A stretch of DNA of 64,000 nucleotides from Sorghum bicolor (lineage: Eukaryota > Streptophyta > Magnoliopsida > Poales > Poaceae): assembly GCF_000003195.3 (NCBI RefSeq), contig NC_012871.2, positions 11,519,997 through 11,583,996 on the forward strand, given 5' to 3'. Positions within the stretch are counted from its first letter, which is position 1. Every line of letters begins with the position of its first letter. Shown in pieces: positions 33,653 through 44,800 of this stretch. The notes under the pieces were generated by a model. It made no database searches and was not told the DNA's origin. It worked only from the letters and a program-made list of their open reading frames with translations. Made by a program: the position numbers and the translations under genes.

Positions 33653-34940
33653 ACTAATACTTTGAGAAAAGTTATGGGATTTTTGTAGCTAATAGGAGTT
33701 TCTTTTATGTGGAAACCGTAGTTTGCTTGGTTGGCTAGTTGCCAGCATTCTGGGACATCAATAATTCAGTTAATGGCTTCAAAACTCTAGTGTTTCATGT
33801 TATGCTGGATAAATTGTTTTTGAAACATTTGGTTGTATTCCTTTAGATATGTGTTATATATCAAGTAAGGGCTTTGTTCCTCTGGTTTATTAAAAAGATA
33901 AATTATAGAACAAAGCCCTATGAGCAAAATAATATGGTGACTTCTTTGATAAATTGGAGGCATTTAGAATGTCTAATATTGTAACTTGTGGCTAATAAAT
34001 ATTCATACTTGCGTGTTTAGGTAGCCCCAATCTTTTAGAGGCCTACTTTCTGTTGTTCTCTAGCTATACTAATACCGAAACTAGGGCTCCTATTCTTTTC
34101 ATTGGTCCCCCAACTATTTCTAAATCACATCAGCCCTTCCAATACTTTCTTTCTCTCTTAAAATGGAAACCTATCTTCTTTCTATTTTTCCCCCACTTCC
34201 TCCTTCAAGTACGCACAACACTAGTAGACTAAGGGAGTGGCTACTTCGGCCAATGCCAGCCAAGCTAGCAGCAAGGTCCCAACCATTGAACTGTGCCACA
34301 AGCTCACACACTCCCTACGCTCATGTCTGCTTGGTCAGAGATAGCCCAAGGCGGGATCGGGCTGGAGGAGGGCGAGTTCAGATAGAAGGTGATGGGGTTG
34401 GTGGGTACATATGGAAACGCCATGTGGTAGAAAATGGGGTTAGGTGGGGAGAAGCCACGGTCGGGGGGATGCAGTTGCGTTGGGCATGTTGTCAGGCAGA
34501 GAGGAGACACTAGGCTCAACGAGCTACTCTCAACACCCTAGGATTTAACAAGCGTAGTGTGAACAAGAGCGACTCAACATAGTGATCAAGAACAACTAAG
34601 CTATGTGACTGGAAAGTAACCTAGCTTGGCAAAACACCCTAGGATGACAAGGCCTAATATTTCTACAACACTAGAAAATGAATCACACAGATGTAAACAA
34701 AATTGTAGAATGACCAAACCACAAAGATGGTTGCACTAGATATATCCATGTGGCCCGATGACTTGCTGGCCATGTATACATTGAGGCGAGTCCAAGGATC
34801 GGATGACCATCCTCTACAAGCTCAATGAACCCTCAAGGTCGACTCTAATGTGGTCACTTGTTTATGAGGCAGCTCAATCACAAGGTAGTCGAGCAAGCCT
34901 GGTATCCACTGTAGTTGCCCAGCACAAAAGTCTATCACAT
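33653..34940 (+). other. 3' flank of F-box paralogue 2, duplicated to about 34370
   Basis: The left part matches 20093-20880. Beyond about 34380 the sequence is unique in this window. A 116-codon ORF (34163-34513) is not conserved in the duplicate and has no recognisable domain, so I do not call it a gene. Two copies of aacaccctagga lie near 34535 and 34630. Confidence 0.5.
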
Positions 34941-35013
34941 GACTACTACACAGATTCATCAACACAGTCAGCTCCAAAACCCTGTGACTAGTTCAGGGCC
35001 TCGGCGGTCAAAG

Positions 35014-35763
35014 CACTGGCGGAGCCAAGGCCCGGCCACCCTGGGCAGGTGGCCGGGCTCCTCCTGCTGCTGACTCATTACATGCTACTGCCCGCCGGAG
35101 CATGAGCATGAGCATGTAAAGAGATCCTAGTGCAAGAGCACGAGCATGAGCATGAGCTAGCTGCTGGCTGCTGACACATTAACGAACGAGCATGGGTATG
35201 TGAAGCGATCTAGCTAGGATAATGTGATTTTATTTTAGCACGATCAAGTAGCCAAGCATAATATGATTTTATTTTATCATGAGCATGAGCGTGTGAAGGG
35301 ATCCTAACCAGAATATGACTGTGCACAATCAATGGCTGCTACCACGCTAATTGGTCTTTAGTTGTTCTTGGCCCCTACTAATTCATTCGGATGCATGAGC
35401 CAACGAGCCAATGTTGCCGTCTACCGCCCTTATTTCAAATTTTAAGATATTGGCCCATACTAATCTGTTCAAATGCATGTTGCCATCTACTCCCTCTGTT
35501 TTAAATTATGAAATGTTTTAGATTTTTAATACATTGCTTTTACTATATATTTATACCTTGTGTGTATCTAAGCGCATAACAAATATTATTTATAAAAACT
35601 AAAACGTCTTGTGATTTGAAATGGAGGTATAGCATCTTGGATGGTGGTTACTTTGTCATGCAAAGATATAGTAGAAAGTTTGTTATAGGTGTTTTTTTTT
35701 ATCTTGTATCAGTTACTGGTTATATCTCGCCTAGGCTCCATAAAATTCCTGGCTCCGCCACTG
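35014..35763. mobile_element. hAT MITE with perfect 8-bp TSD
   Basis: The ends are CACTGGCGGAGCC and GGCTCCGCCACTG. They are flanked by GGTCAAAG at 35006-35013 and 35764-35771, the 8-bp target duplication characteristic of hAT elements. The interior has a degenerate agcatgagc repeat (35098-35300) and a nested Stowaway. It has no coding capacity. Confidence 0.9.
35490..35627. mobile_element. Small Stowaway MITE nested in the hAT MITE
   Basis: TA, then CTCCCTCTGTTTTAAATTATG ... gtgatttgaaatggagg, then TA. The interior inverted blocks tgttttag / ctaaaac show that the whole 138 bp folds into a hairpin. Confidence 0.8.
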
Positions 35764-36383
35764 GGTCAAAGTGGGTGGTGATAACCTTAATAATCACCAC
35801 CAGTTCAAGTTACCAACCGTTGGTGATTAGCATTTCTAAAGTTCCTACAATCAGGAAAAAATAGTAAAATTTTGAATTTTAAACTGTAAGAACTTGAAAA
35901 AGAATTTTAAGACCGCAAATAATTTTAAATGAAAAGGTCGTCAACTACAAATTTGTGTATCTCATATATTCACAGCTTTGGTTTTGTTCACTTTTTCATA
36001 TGAGACCATCTCGATATTTCAAAAAAATTGAATTTCAAAATATGTGAACATCAAACAAATTTTTGGGACCCTAAATGATTTCAGATAAAAAAACATATAA
36101 AGTTCATATTTATCTGACTTGATTTGAAAATTTTAGTAGTTTCATTGTGTTGCACCAATGGTTTTTTTCACCAGTTCGTAATAATTGCCATTGGTGACAA
36201 AATTCTCCGCTAGTGGGTAACACTAACTATCTGATGATGATGGACTATCACCGTCAGTTCATATTACCAACCAATGGTGAAAATCATCCTATTTTCACTA
36301 AAGTTCATAGCACAAACCGGTGGTGAAAAGTATCGCTAACGATTTAGGGGAAACCAACAGTGAAAATGAATTCTATAGTAGTG

Positions 36384-36849
36384 AATCATCTCCGGTGCCC
36401 CCTCAAAATCTCCAAACTCCTATACCTAAATAGGAGATCCCCACTACATGTTTTCTCTAGCTTGTGTTGAAGCCACATCACCCTTATTATGAATGTTGGT
36501 CATGCAAAGGCAAACCAAAACATCCCCTCCATCTGGTCCGCGTTTTACATAAATATTCCACTATTAGAGCATCTCTAATGCATGATCCGCGGTTTACATA
36601 TCTCGGTGCATACAAATTGAATAACCATTTCAATAAAAATGAACAACTGTTACTGCTATCCTTTAGTCTTCCACTCTCCCTCTAGCTATTTTGCTTATAG
36701 TAGCACCAACTAATTGCCGTCGATTTATATCTGATACATGCTTGCAAGTGGAGCGGCAGCGAAAACCTAGGAAGCGCCACCTACTCTTGCAACAACCTCT
36801 ATAGCACGGCATATAGTTCGAGACCAAAAATGAACCGTAAAGTGAGACT
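36384..36849. other. No recognisable gene
   Basis: Short ORFs only. The phrase aatctccaaactcctatacc...gagcatctctaatgcatg resembles generic grass repeats. It lies between the CACTA-like terminus and the carboxylesterase remnant. Confidence 0.4.
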
Positions 36850-36897
36850 GTGCGCACATCACTGTTGTTCCAGCGGGGACTGTGCGAGTGGAGGATG

Positions 36898-37242
36898 AAA
36901 TCACAGGAGTGGAAGCACCTACACGGTGACATGTTCGAAATGGCACAGTTCATCCGTGTCTACGACGAAAATGGCTGCATGGAGCGCTACTTCGATTCCT
37001 CCATCGCTGTCCCGGTCTGCACCGCCATCACCGTCGCCTCCATGGACAACCACGCGGTCTCCACAAACATCACCGTTTCTGTTCCAATCCCCATGTACTT
37101 CCACGGCGGCAGCTTCTGCCACCACACTCACACTGCCTTCATTGTCTTCCATGTGCCTACCTCCCTCGCTGTGCAGACAAGCACCATCGTCATCTCCGAC
37201 TACTGCCTCGTGCTCGATCACCTGATGCTGGTCACTTGCTAG
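36898..37242 (+). pseudogene. Carboxylesterase (CXE/GID1-like alpha/beta hydrolase) fragment
   Basis: An open frame runs from the ATG at 36898 to TAG at 37240-37242. In order it shows IRVYDENGCMERYF, then VPIPMYFHGGSFC at about residues 60-72, then SDYCLVLDH about 30 residues later. In plant carboxylesterases the HGG motif forms the oxyanion hole and is followed by S-x-D-Y-R-L-A-P-E-H. Here that second motif is recognisable but altered. The nucleophile GDSAG, catalytic Asp and His are absent after the stop, so about 115 of an expected 320 residues remain. The GC content is higher than in its neighbours. It cannot be an active esterase. Confidence 0.6.
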
Positions 37243-38567
37243 AACCTGTTGCACAATGACGGCGAGACTGGCCACAGCAGTGCTATCTGGTACCACCACG
37301 GCAAGTAACCACGTCGCATCGCCACCCAATTGGAGGGCTTGGCATCAGCAGCTGTGTGTGGCAAGAGTCATGGTCCCGTTGGCTGACTGTGGCAGATGAT
37401 GAGCCGGCTGTGGTGGATAGCACAAGCTCCCTGGGGGACAGGGATTCAGTGACTTACCTAAGGCATGTCACAATGTAACTTACCTTCAGCATCTAGCCAT
37501 TAAAATCAGATCCAATGGTTCAAATTAGGTCCAGCCTTTCAGCAATTCAGAAATTGCTAATTCAGTACTTACAAATTAGCTAATCCAGCAGCTAATTAAG
37601 TGCATCAGCTTATCAATTAAGTGGAACTCAATCTAGTGCTTACAAAGCTTCCATCAACTACTTTTCAATAGCAATGCTTAAGAATTCAGAGAAGTCTACT
37701 TGAGTGGCATTGTGATATTCTTCATAAAATACTATACTTAGACCGCAAAATACTATACTTAGCCCACAAAATACTATAGCTAGCCTGTCCAAAATACTAA
37801 GTAGCCAACTAATAAAAGCTAGAAGAGATCTTAAGGTCCAAATTTGTCAAAGTTGGAACTGTTATGAGCTGAGTAAAACTGTCAATGACAGTGTACTCTT
37901 GAAGCTCGAGTTCTCCTTTGTTCTTGCCATCATGTTCTCCTTCTACTTGAGGCTCCGTAGTACCTTGTTTTTTATTTTTTTTTGCTGCAACGAAATTGCA
38001 ATTAATTAGTAGAGGATGAGCAGCACTGTCAACATTTAGATTGCAATGACAACATATAGAAATGTTCAGATTGCAATTAAATCATACTTTTGCCACCCAT
38101 AATATTGCCAAGCCTCATCCAGATTTCTGAATCGCAAACCAATTTCAGGTATCTTCTTTATCAGATTCTGCCATCCCTTACACAACCCAGATTTCAAACT
38201 TCCACAACTCAGATTCTGAACTTTCACAACTCGCAAAACCCAGGCATCAACTAGTTCTGTTTTGCTACGGTACACCTATTACCTCTTAGGAGGTAAGAGT
38301 TTGAATAAACCACAACCGTTGAATTTTAGAACATATTAGACAATTAAATAACCAAATAATCAAGGAAAAATATTGGCTATATCTTTATGATGATTTCCTT
38401 GTGATATCTAATAATATAGGAGCATGCACGATATTTATGGTACAGGATTCATATGTGTATCTGTATGATACTATACAGTTCTGGGTATTTGCAACTAATC
38501 ATATACACCTTGTCACGTGTCATTAACCCATTACAGCATATTGAGCCTGTTCGTTGGTCTGAAAATA
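37243..38567. other. No recognisable gene
   Basis: AT-rich sequence with short ORFs and a threefold short repeat (aaaatactatacttag) near 37725-37790. Nothing continues the esterase downstream in any frame that I could recognise. Confidence 0.4.
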
Positions 38568-38792
38568 CTTGTCCCAAAATAACTATCATTTTGGGTTTTT
38601 GTGTTGCAAATTTGACTAGATTTATAGAAAATACGTGCAATATTTGTATCTCCAAATAAATTTGTCAAAAAATAAGATTCAAAGATCTTTCCGATGATAC
38701 TAATTATGTATTATAAGTATTAATATTTTTAATCTTACAATAAAAAATGTTTTTAAGAAGCGAGAACGACAGTTATTTTGGGATAGAGGGAG
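38568..38792. mobile_element. Stowaway-like MITE
   Basis: TA, then cttgtcccaaaataactatc ... gacagttattttgggatagagggag, then TA. The inverted ends extend about 20 bp. The interior is related to the MITE at 11930-12152. Confidence 0.7.
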
Positions 38793-38849
38793 TATAATGC
38801 AACTATATCACATATATATTTCTTTCATAACATGTATTGTTAGGGTATA

Positions 38850-39075
38850 GTCCCTCCGTCCCTCTAAAAGTGACGTTTTTGACTTTTTAGTATCGATCAT
38901 CCGTCTTATTTAATTTTTTTTACAATTATAAAATAAATAAATTATTATTAAAGTATTTGTAATGATAAATAAGTCATATAAAAATATAATATTTATACAA
39001 AAATATTGAATAAGACGAATGATCAAACAAGATGGTACAGAGTCCAAACCAACATTTTCAATGGGACGAAGGGAG
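38850..39075. mobile_element. Stowaway MITE
   Basis: TA, then gtccctccgtccctctaaaag ... caatgggacgaagggag, then TA. It shares the tattgaataagacgaatgatcaaac block with the MITE at 11244-11470. It lies 58 bp from the previous MITE. Confidence 0.75.
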
Positions 39076-39949
39076 TACATGGTTGTGATACATATACACC
39101 AGTCACGTTAGAATATATTTTTATATAAATAACTATAATAATAGGATTTCATATTTATTTCTTTTGACAAACTTGCACCTACAAAATGTTTTGATTATGT
39201 TACATGCATGTTTTTTTCTCATCAATATAGGTTCAGCTTTGTTCAAATTAAGAAACATTAAAAAGGAAGTCACCATAGATGCTAAGGCCGAATAATACAA
39301 AACAATGCTAATCAAGTTAGTATGTCATATCTAAAGTTGCAAAATAAAAAATATTTACCATATCCAGTAGATCAACGTGCATCAATTAGATCTATAAAAT
39401 ATTTTTACATCTAAAACACTTTTATTATTTATTATATTTTATTAAATTTAAAATTAAATAAATATATATTTCACATATTACTTCTCAAGAGGTAATAGAT
39501 GATATCAACCATCCAATCAGTTTAAATGAACGGCTCACAGTTACTTGGGAGTACTACAGCAAAGCCCAAACAATTGACATACATGTATGAAAATTCTAGT
39601 TCCACTAGTTACTACAGTGCAAAAAAGCTAAAGCACTCAATAGTCCTAACGAAATCAAGCAATGTAACCTTTCTTGGTCCATTAAATCTTAAATTTGGAA
39701 GCATTCTTGTATATGAATTCGTTCTATTTTGCTTTAGTAAATAGAAAAAACAAGAACCCTTATGGAGCTTTTTTGGTCGGCAGAGGGTTCGTCTCCCACG
39801 GCGGTGTGACAACACCACGGGCTGTCGAGACACGCAAGGAGGTCTTTAGCGGTAGGAGAGGCCAGTGGGGTCGTGGACAGCTTGAGACAATGCCCGTGGC
39901 AGCTCGGTCAGTGGGGTCGCCAGGACGGCGCACGAGGCCGGCAGCCTAC
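39076..39949. other. No recognisable gene
   Basis: AT-rich to 39750, then a GC-richer stretch with a 186-codon ORF (39695-40255) that runs through the foldback at 39950-40114. It lacks a recognisable motif, so it is rejected as a gene. Confidence 0.4.
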
Positions 39950-40114
39950 GTTACACGAGTACGGGTACGAGTATCGGATACAATACGTATTGGATACACG
40001 GATACACACTTTCTCAAAAGTAAATCCACTAAAATGGTGTATCTAAGTATCCGTATTCGCGTATCCGACGAGTATCGGATACGGATACATCGCCCCTTGG
40101 AGTATCCGTGTAAC
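39950..40114. repeat. Small foldback built of GTATCCG / CGGATAC motifs
   Basis: The ends gttacacgagtac and ggagtatccgtgtaac are roughly complementary. Inside, CGGATAC and GTATCCG recur at least eight times in both orientations. It looks like a small foldback transposon, but the target duplication is ambiguous. Confidence 0.6.
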
Positions 40115-41117
40115 ACGCGGCAGCAACAGACAAAGCCTGCGGCGGCACGTGAGATAAGTGGCACGAACCTGATTCGGCCACCCTCTGTGTCCACGTGCGA
40201 GTCCCGGAAGGTCACAGGCACGGGGAAGGACGGCAGCCGCCCGCGGCGCGCGTGAGACCAGCGAGGGCGGCAGGACAACGCGAGTCCAGGGCGGCGGTGC
40301 GGGAATCTGTGAATGATCTGCCCGGCTCCTTTAGTTGCTGAAGATGGACCATTGTCTAAAATCAAGAAGAAGCCAACAATTGCTTTCAGTTTTTCAACTA
40401 CATCGAGATGAAGTTTTGTATAACAGTTATCTAAAAAAGTTGAATCAGTAACATTATGTTGTTCTACAATTTTATTTCATATTACTATCCACTGTTTAAC
40501 GGAATTTTCTCCCAATCTCTCCTGTGTCTTTTTATTTTTCCCACATTTTTATCTGAATTATTATTTACTCTCAATTTCTCCACAGCTTGCTAAGAAATTT
40601 ATCGATCCCTCTATGAATCCCCCTTCTGCGCAGCGGTACAATTCCTGCAGGAGAACGTGGTTAAGTATAAATTACTAACACCCTATGACTGTTGACTTGT
40701 TGAGTATAACGGGCCATTGACGGGCCTGGAAAAAGAGCCTTGTCGTGCTTTCAGGCGTGCACAGGGAGTGGCCCAAGCAGTGCCCGTGGACGCCCACCAC
40801 CGGGACGGGTCGTACTTGGGCCCAGCAAAAAAAAGGGCAGGCATCATGCTGGGCTACCACACTACATGCTTTTGCACATCTGTAAATGAAGCAAGCGCCT
40901 GCAGTTCCGAAATCAGGGCGTGAGGCCGACCAGCCAATCTAGAGTCACCTTCCAACGTCTATGCAGCCACTCCGACGAACAAGCTGACAATGACTTGACC
41001 CTTACATTAGGCTTGGGGACCGTTAGGAAGTTTGCCCATACCTAGAGATTAAAATGATACGGATATTTATTCGAATCGTGAATAAATATGAACACTTATC
41101 GAATATCCATTTTATTG
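40115..41117. other. No recognisable gene
   Basis: Mixed composition with two ORFs of 60-140 codons on both strands and no domain seen. No terminal repeats were recognised. Confidence 0.4.
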
Positions 41118-41300
41118 CACTAGTAGAAAAAAGAGTACAACGTCGACGTCTCCTTTTTATACCACAGACGGTTTTTAGTTATCACGCGCCTGTGGTATAA
41201 AAAGAACACTATCAGAACTACCAACCATCTGTAAAGATGCATCTTCACATGTGGTTTTCTTAATAAAACCACCTGCAGAAATCATTGTGACTTGCCTCAG
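41118..41300 (+). mobile_element. CACTA 5' terminal fragment
   Basis: It starts CACTAGTAGAAAAAAGAG and continues with subterminal inverted motifs (ataccacagacgg / cctgtggtata, accatctgtaaag, accacctgcag). This is typical of the left end of a CACTA element. No matching right end (ctactagtg) was found nearby, so only the terminus is supported. Confidence 0.6.
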
Positions 41301-41885
41301 GTAAGTCACTAAATATTCATAACTTTTGATTCCTTAAAGCTTTCGCTACTGGAAACTCGAATACTTTTATGGGTATCAAATTTTTGCTTCTTCTGTGGGT
41401 TTTAAAATATCTTCACAAAAAAATACAAAAACCCATAAAATAATTATATAATTTTTCTGTGCGTGACAATACTCACACGGAAAAAATTGACACTCGCAGA
41501 AGAATTACAATTTCTATATATCTTGGAGAAAATAGAAGTTTAGGTCGCGAGTCGGGCAGCTGCTGCGTGCTCGAACTTCGCACCTGCTGTGAATGCCTTC
41601 CAAACAACACACAACACAAACAACAATGCATGCACTCTCACACGCGGAGCTAGTGCAGACTTATTCTTGGACAAACTGAACAGTAGAGTGCGATTCAGAA
41701 CACAGCTGCGATGTGTTTTATCCCTTTATTAATTTCTCACGGCTGGTCCTGTTCTGGGCATCCACGGACCGCGGGCTCCGCCCCAGAGATTTCAATCGTC
41801 GTGTTCATAGGCTTGGGATCATCTATACTTGCGAGAATGACAGAGCATTGGGATTTCAGCTGCACTTCGATATTCCGTGTACGAG

Positions 41886-44800
41886 TCAACCTGCATTACA
41901 GAACAAGAGACGGATCGATGCGTAAGAGTCTATGTAGATGCACATGCGAGCTGAGACGACTCTCTCTTGAGCTACGACATGCACATGCAGGAGCATACAA
42001 TCATACCCTATTGCTTCCTGTCCAAGGACGAGCGTGTCGAGCTGGAGAACTTTGATGGATTCTTCCAGAATTTTGTGAATATTGGATCCTCTGTAGGATT
42101 TGACCAACTTTTTCTGCGCACACGGCAGTACCAGGCCGTTATTTTCCAAATACATGCATGCATTAGTTCTGTAATGGAAACTTCTGTACCTGTGCACGAA
42201 ATACATCTACGTAGCGTTCGAACGTATCAATCCAGGCCTTCTTGGACTCATTATTCTTTGCTAATTCCCTAACCGAGTCGAGGAGTTCGTCCACTTTGTA
42301 ATCTGTTTTTTTACCAGTACCGATACAACATATCATATATAGGAACGAAGAGTATAAGGTGTGGCTAGCCATGCAACATAAGTTATTCTACATCCACACC
42401 CTACTTAACTAACGATATGGTAAGCACATATTTATGATACAGGTGTAACGATAAAATACAATCACATTTACATTTGCAGTGTTGTAATGTTCATGTAATG
42501 TATGTCTATTATAAATTTATAGTAGCTTCTAGAAAATTAGTCTGTAGGGCATTACTACGGTTGAGCAGGCAAGAGAAGAAATATACATGCAAATGAATTG
42601 AGTATATATAGATGTTCGTCCTATAACCTTCAAAGTAAAAATAGAAATTAAGAAGAAACAAATCTAACCTGTTGTCTCGATTTGCTCTGATTGGGGCATG
42701 GCAACGACGCTCTGCACATCACCGTTGGAACCGGTGTCGTCTAACTTCCCATCAACTATATAGTTTGTTTGAGAATGAGCAAGGCAGAGAAGTCAAGCCA
42801 ATTGGATTAAACCACAAAAGCATGTCGACAATATATATTGTAAAATAATTCAATTGGGACTATAAATCAACAAAGAATAATGGGCAAAGGGTAGTTTTTC
42901 AACTAATAGCCTCCAACTAATAGTTTTGCCGAGAATTTACAAACAATTGTGTTTGAAGCGAATGTTTTGCTGAAAGTTATAGTGTATGGAAATGGTGTAC
43001 CTACACCGACATTTTTACCTTTGCTAAGAGTTAGTCCTACACCGATAGTTAGAACCTTTCCCAACAGTTTATATGTTGCTGAAACCATTTCCAAGGCATT
43101 TTATTAAAACAAGCCCTCATAATTATGTTTCATGACAATCAAAGCAAATCTGAATAGTTTCTTGACAATCACAGCAAATATTAACAATTTCTGCTCTTCA
43201 CCAAAATTGAATTCAAATATTAGTAACTTGTAAAAAATGATCTGTTGAATAGTACGGTTGAGCAAGATAGCAGAGAAGAAATATACATGCATATGAATTG
43301 AGTATAGATGTTCCTCCTAACCTTCAAAGTAAAATAGAAATTAAAAAGAAAGGAATTAACCTTTTTCCTTATTTTTCACTAAAGTGTTCTCTTCCTTGGC
43401 ATCTGACTGTGTATCTCCTGTATAGTGAGTCCATGCATGAGTAAGGCAGAGAAGTTAAGCCAATTGGATTAATCCACAAAAGCATGTCGACAATATTGTA
43501 AAATAACTCTATGGATCTTATGTAAGAGTTCCTTTTAACACATTGCTCTATGGTGAAGCATAGAAAAAAAAAGATAGAACAAGGCTCATTAATTAGAAAC
43601 ATCTTGTTAGAGATATTTTCTGTAAATCTCTTTTAGATTAACAGGGTAAGTATTGGAAATACTTTTGGGCCATGTTATTCCACTTGTTGTAAAGTTCCTC
43701 AAAACACCATTGTATGATATTGTCCACTGATGACTAGTCTGATCCTTAATTTCGATGAAAATTTCAAACAATTTTCCTTGAGCATGTGGTGAAGAGTAAA
43801 AACTATTAAATCTGATTGCAATTAGTGTATGACACACACTAGAATAATGCTGTAAGTGTTTACAAGTTTTATGACAACACCCTAGAATAATGCAAGACAG
43901 TGCCCTTTTATTAACGGAGGTGGTCACAAAATTCAACCACCTCCTAAAATCTGACGGATTAACAGAGGTGGGCATTTTTATTTAAGGAGGCGATTACTTT
44001 TGTCCGCCTCGTAAAATCGATTTATGAAGGCGAGCATTTTAAGACAACCACCTCCAAAAATAATTCAATTGGGACTACAAATCTACAAAAAATAATGGGC
44101 AAAGGGTAGTTTTTTCAACTAATAGCCTCCAACTAATAGTTTTGCCGACAATTTACAAACAGTTGTCTTTGAAGCGAATGTTTTGCTGAAAGTTATAGTG
44201 TATGGAAATGGTGTACCTACACCGACAGTTTTACCTTTGCTAAGAGTTCAGTCCTACACCGATAGTTAGAACCTTTCCCGACACTTTATATGTTGCTAAA
44301 ACCATTTCCAAGGCATTTTATTAAAACAAGCCCTCATAATTATGTTTCTTGACAATCAAGCAAATCTGAATAGTTTATTGACAGTCACAGCAAATATTAA
44401 CAATTGCTGCTCTTCACAAAATTGAATTTAAATATTAGTAACTTGTAAAAAATGATCTGTTCAATAGTACGGTTGAGCAAGATAGAGAAGAAATATACAT
44501 GCATTTGAATTGAGTATAGATGTTCCTCCTAACCTTCAAAGTAAAATAGAAATTAAAAAGAAAGGAATTAACCTTTTTCCTTACTTTTCACTGAAGTGTT
44601 CCCTTTCTTGGCATCTGACTTCCCATCTACTGTATAGTTTGTTTGAGCATGAGCAAGGTAGAGAAGTCAAGCTAATTGGATTAAACCACAAAAGAATGTT
44701 GACAATATTCTAAAACAATTCAATTGAGATTATAAATCAACAAAGAATAATGGGTAAAGGGTAGTTTTTTAAACTAATAGCCTCCAACTAATAGTTTTGC

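Larger units (their letters stand above)
34941..36383. mobile_element. CACTA-like non-autonomous element, split by a hAT MITE
   Basis: The right end reads gaattctatagtagtg (36383), a standard CACTA terminus. A possible left end, gactactacacagattcat at 34941, is its imperfect complement. Subterminal repeats accaatggtg / caccagttc / accggtggtg occur at 35780-35830 and 36140-36330. A 3-bp TSD is not evident (cat versus aat), so the left boundary is uncertain. Confidence 0.45.

Noticed and set aside
36919..37329. 136-codon minus-strand ORF rich in Asp/Val/Gly
   Set aside because: Antisense to the carboxylesterase fragment, whose own motifs define the sense frame.
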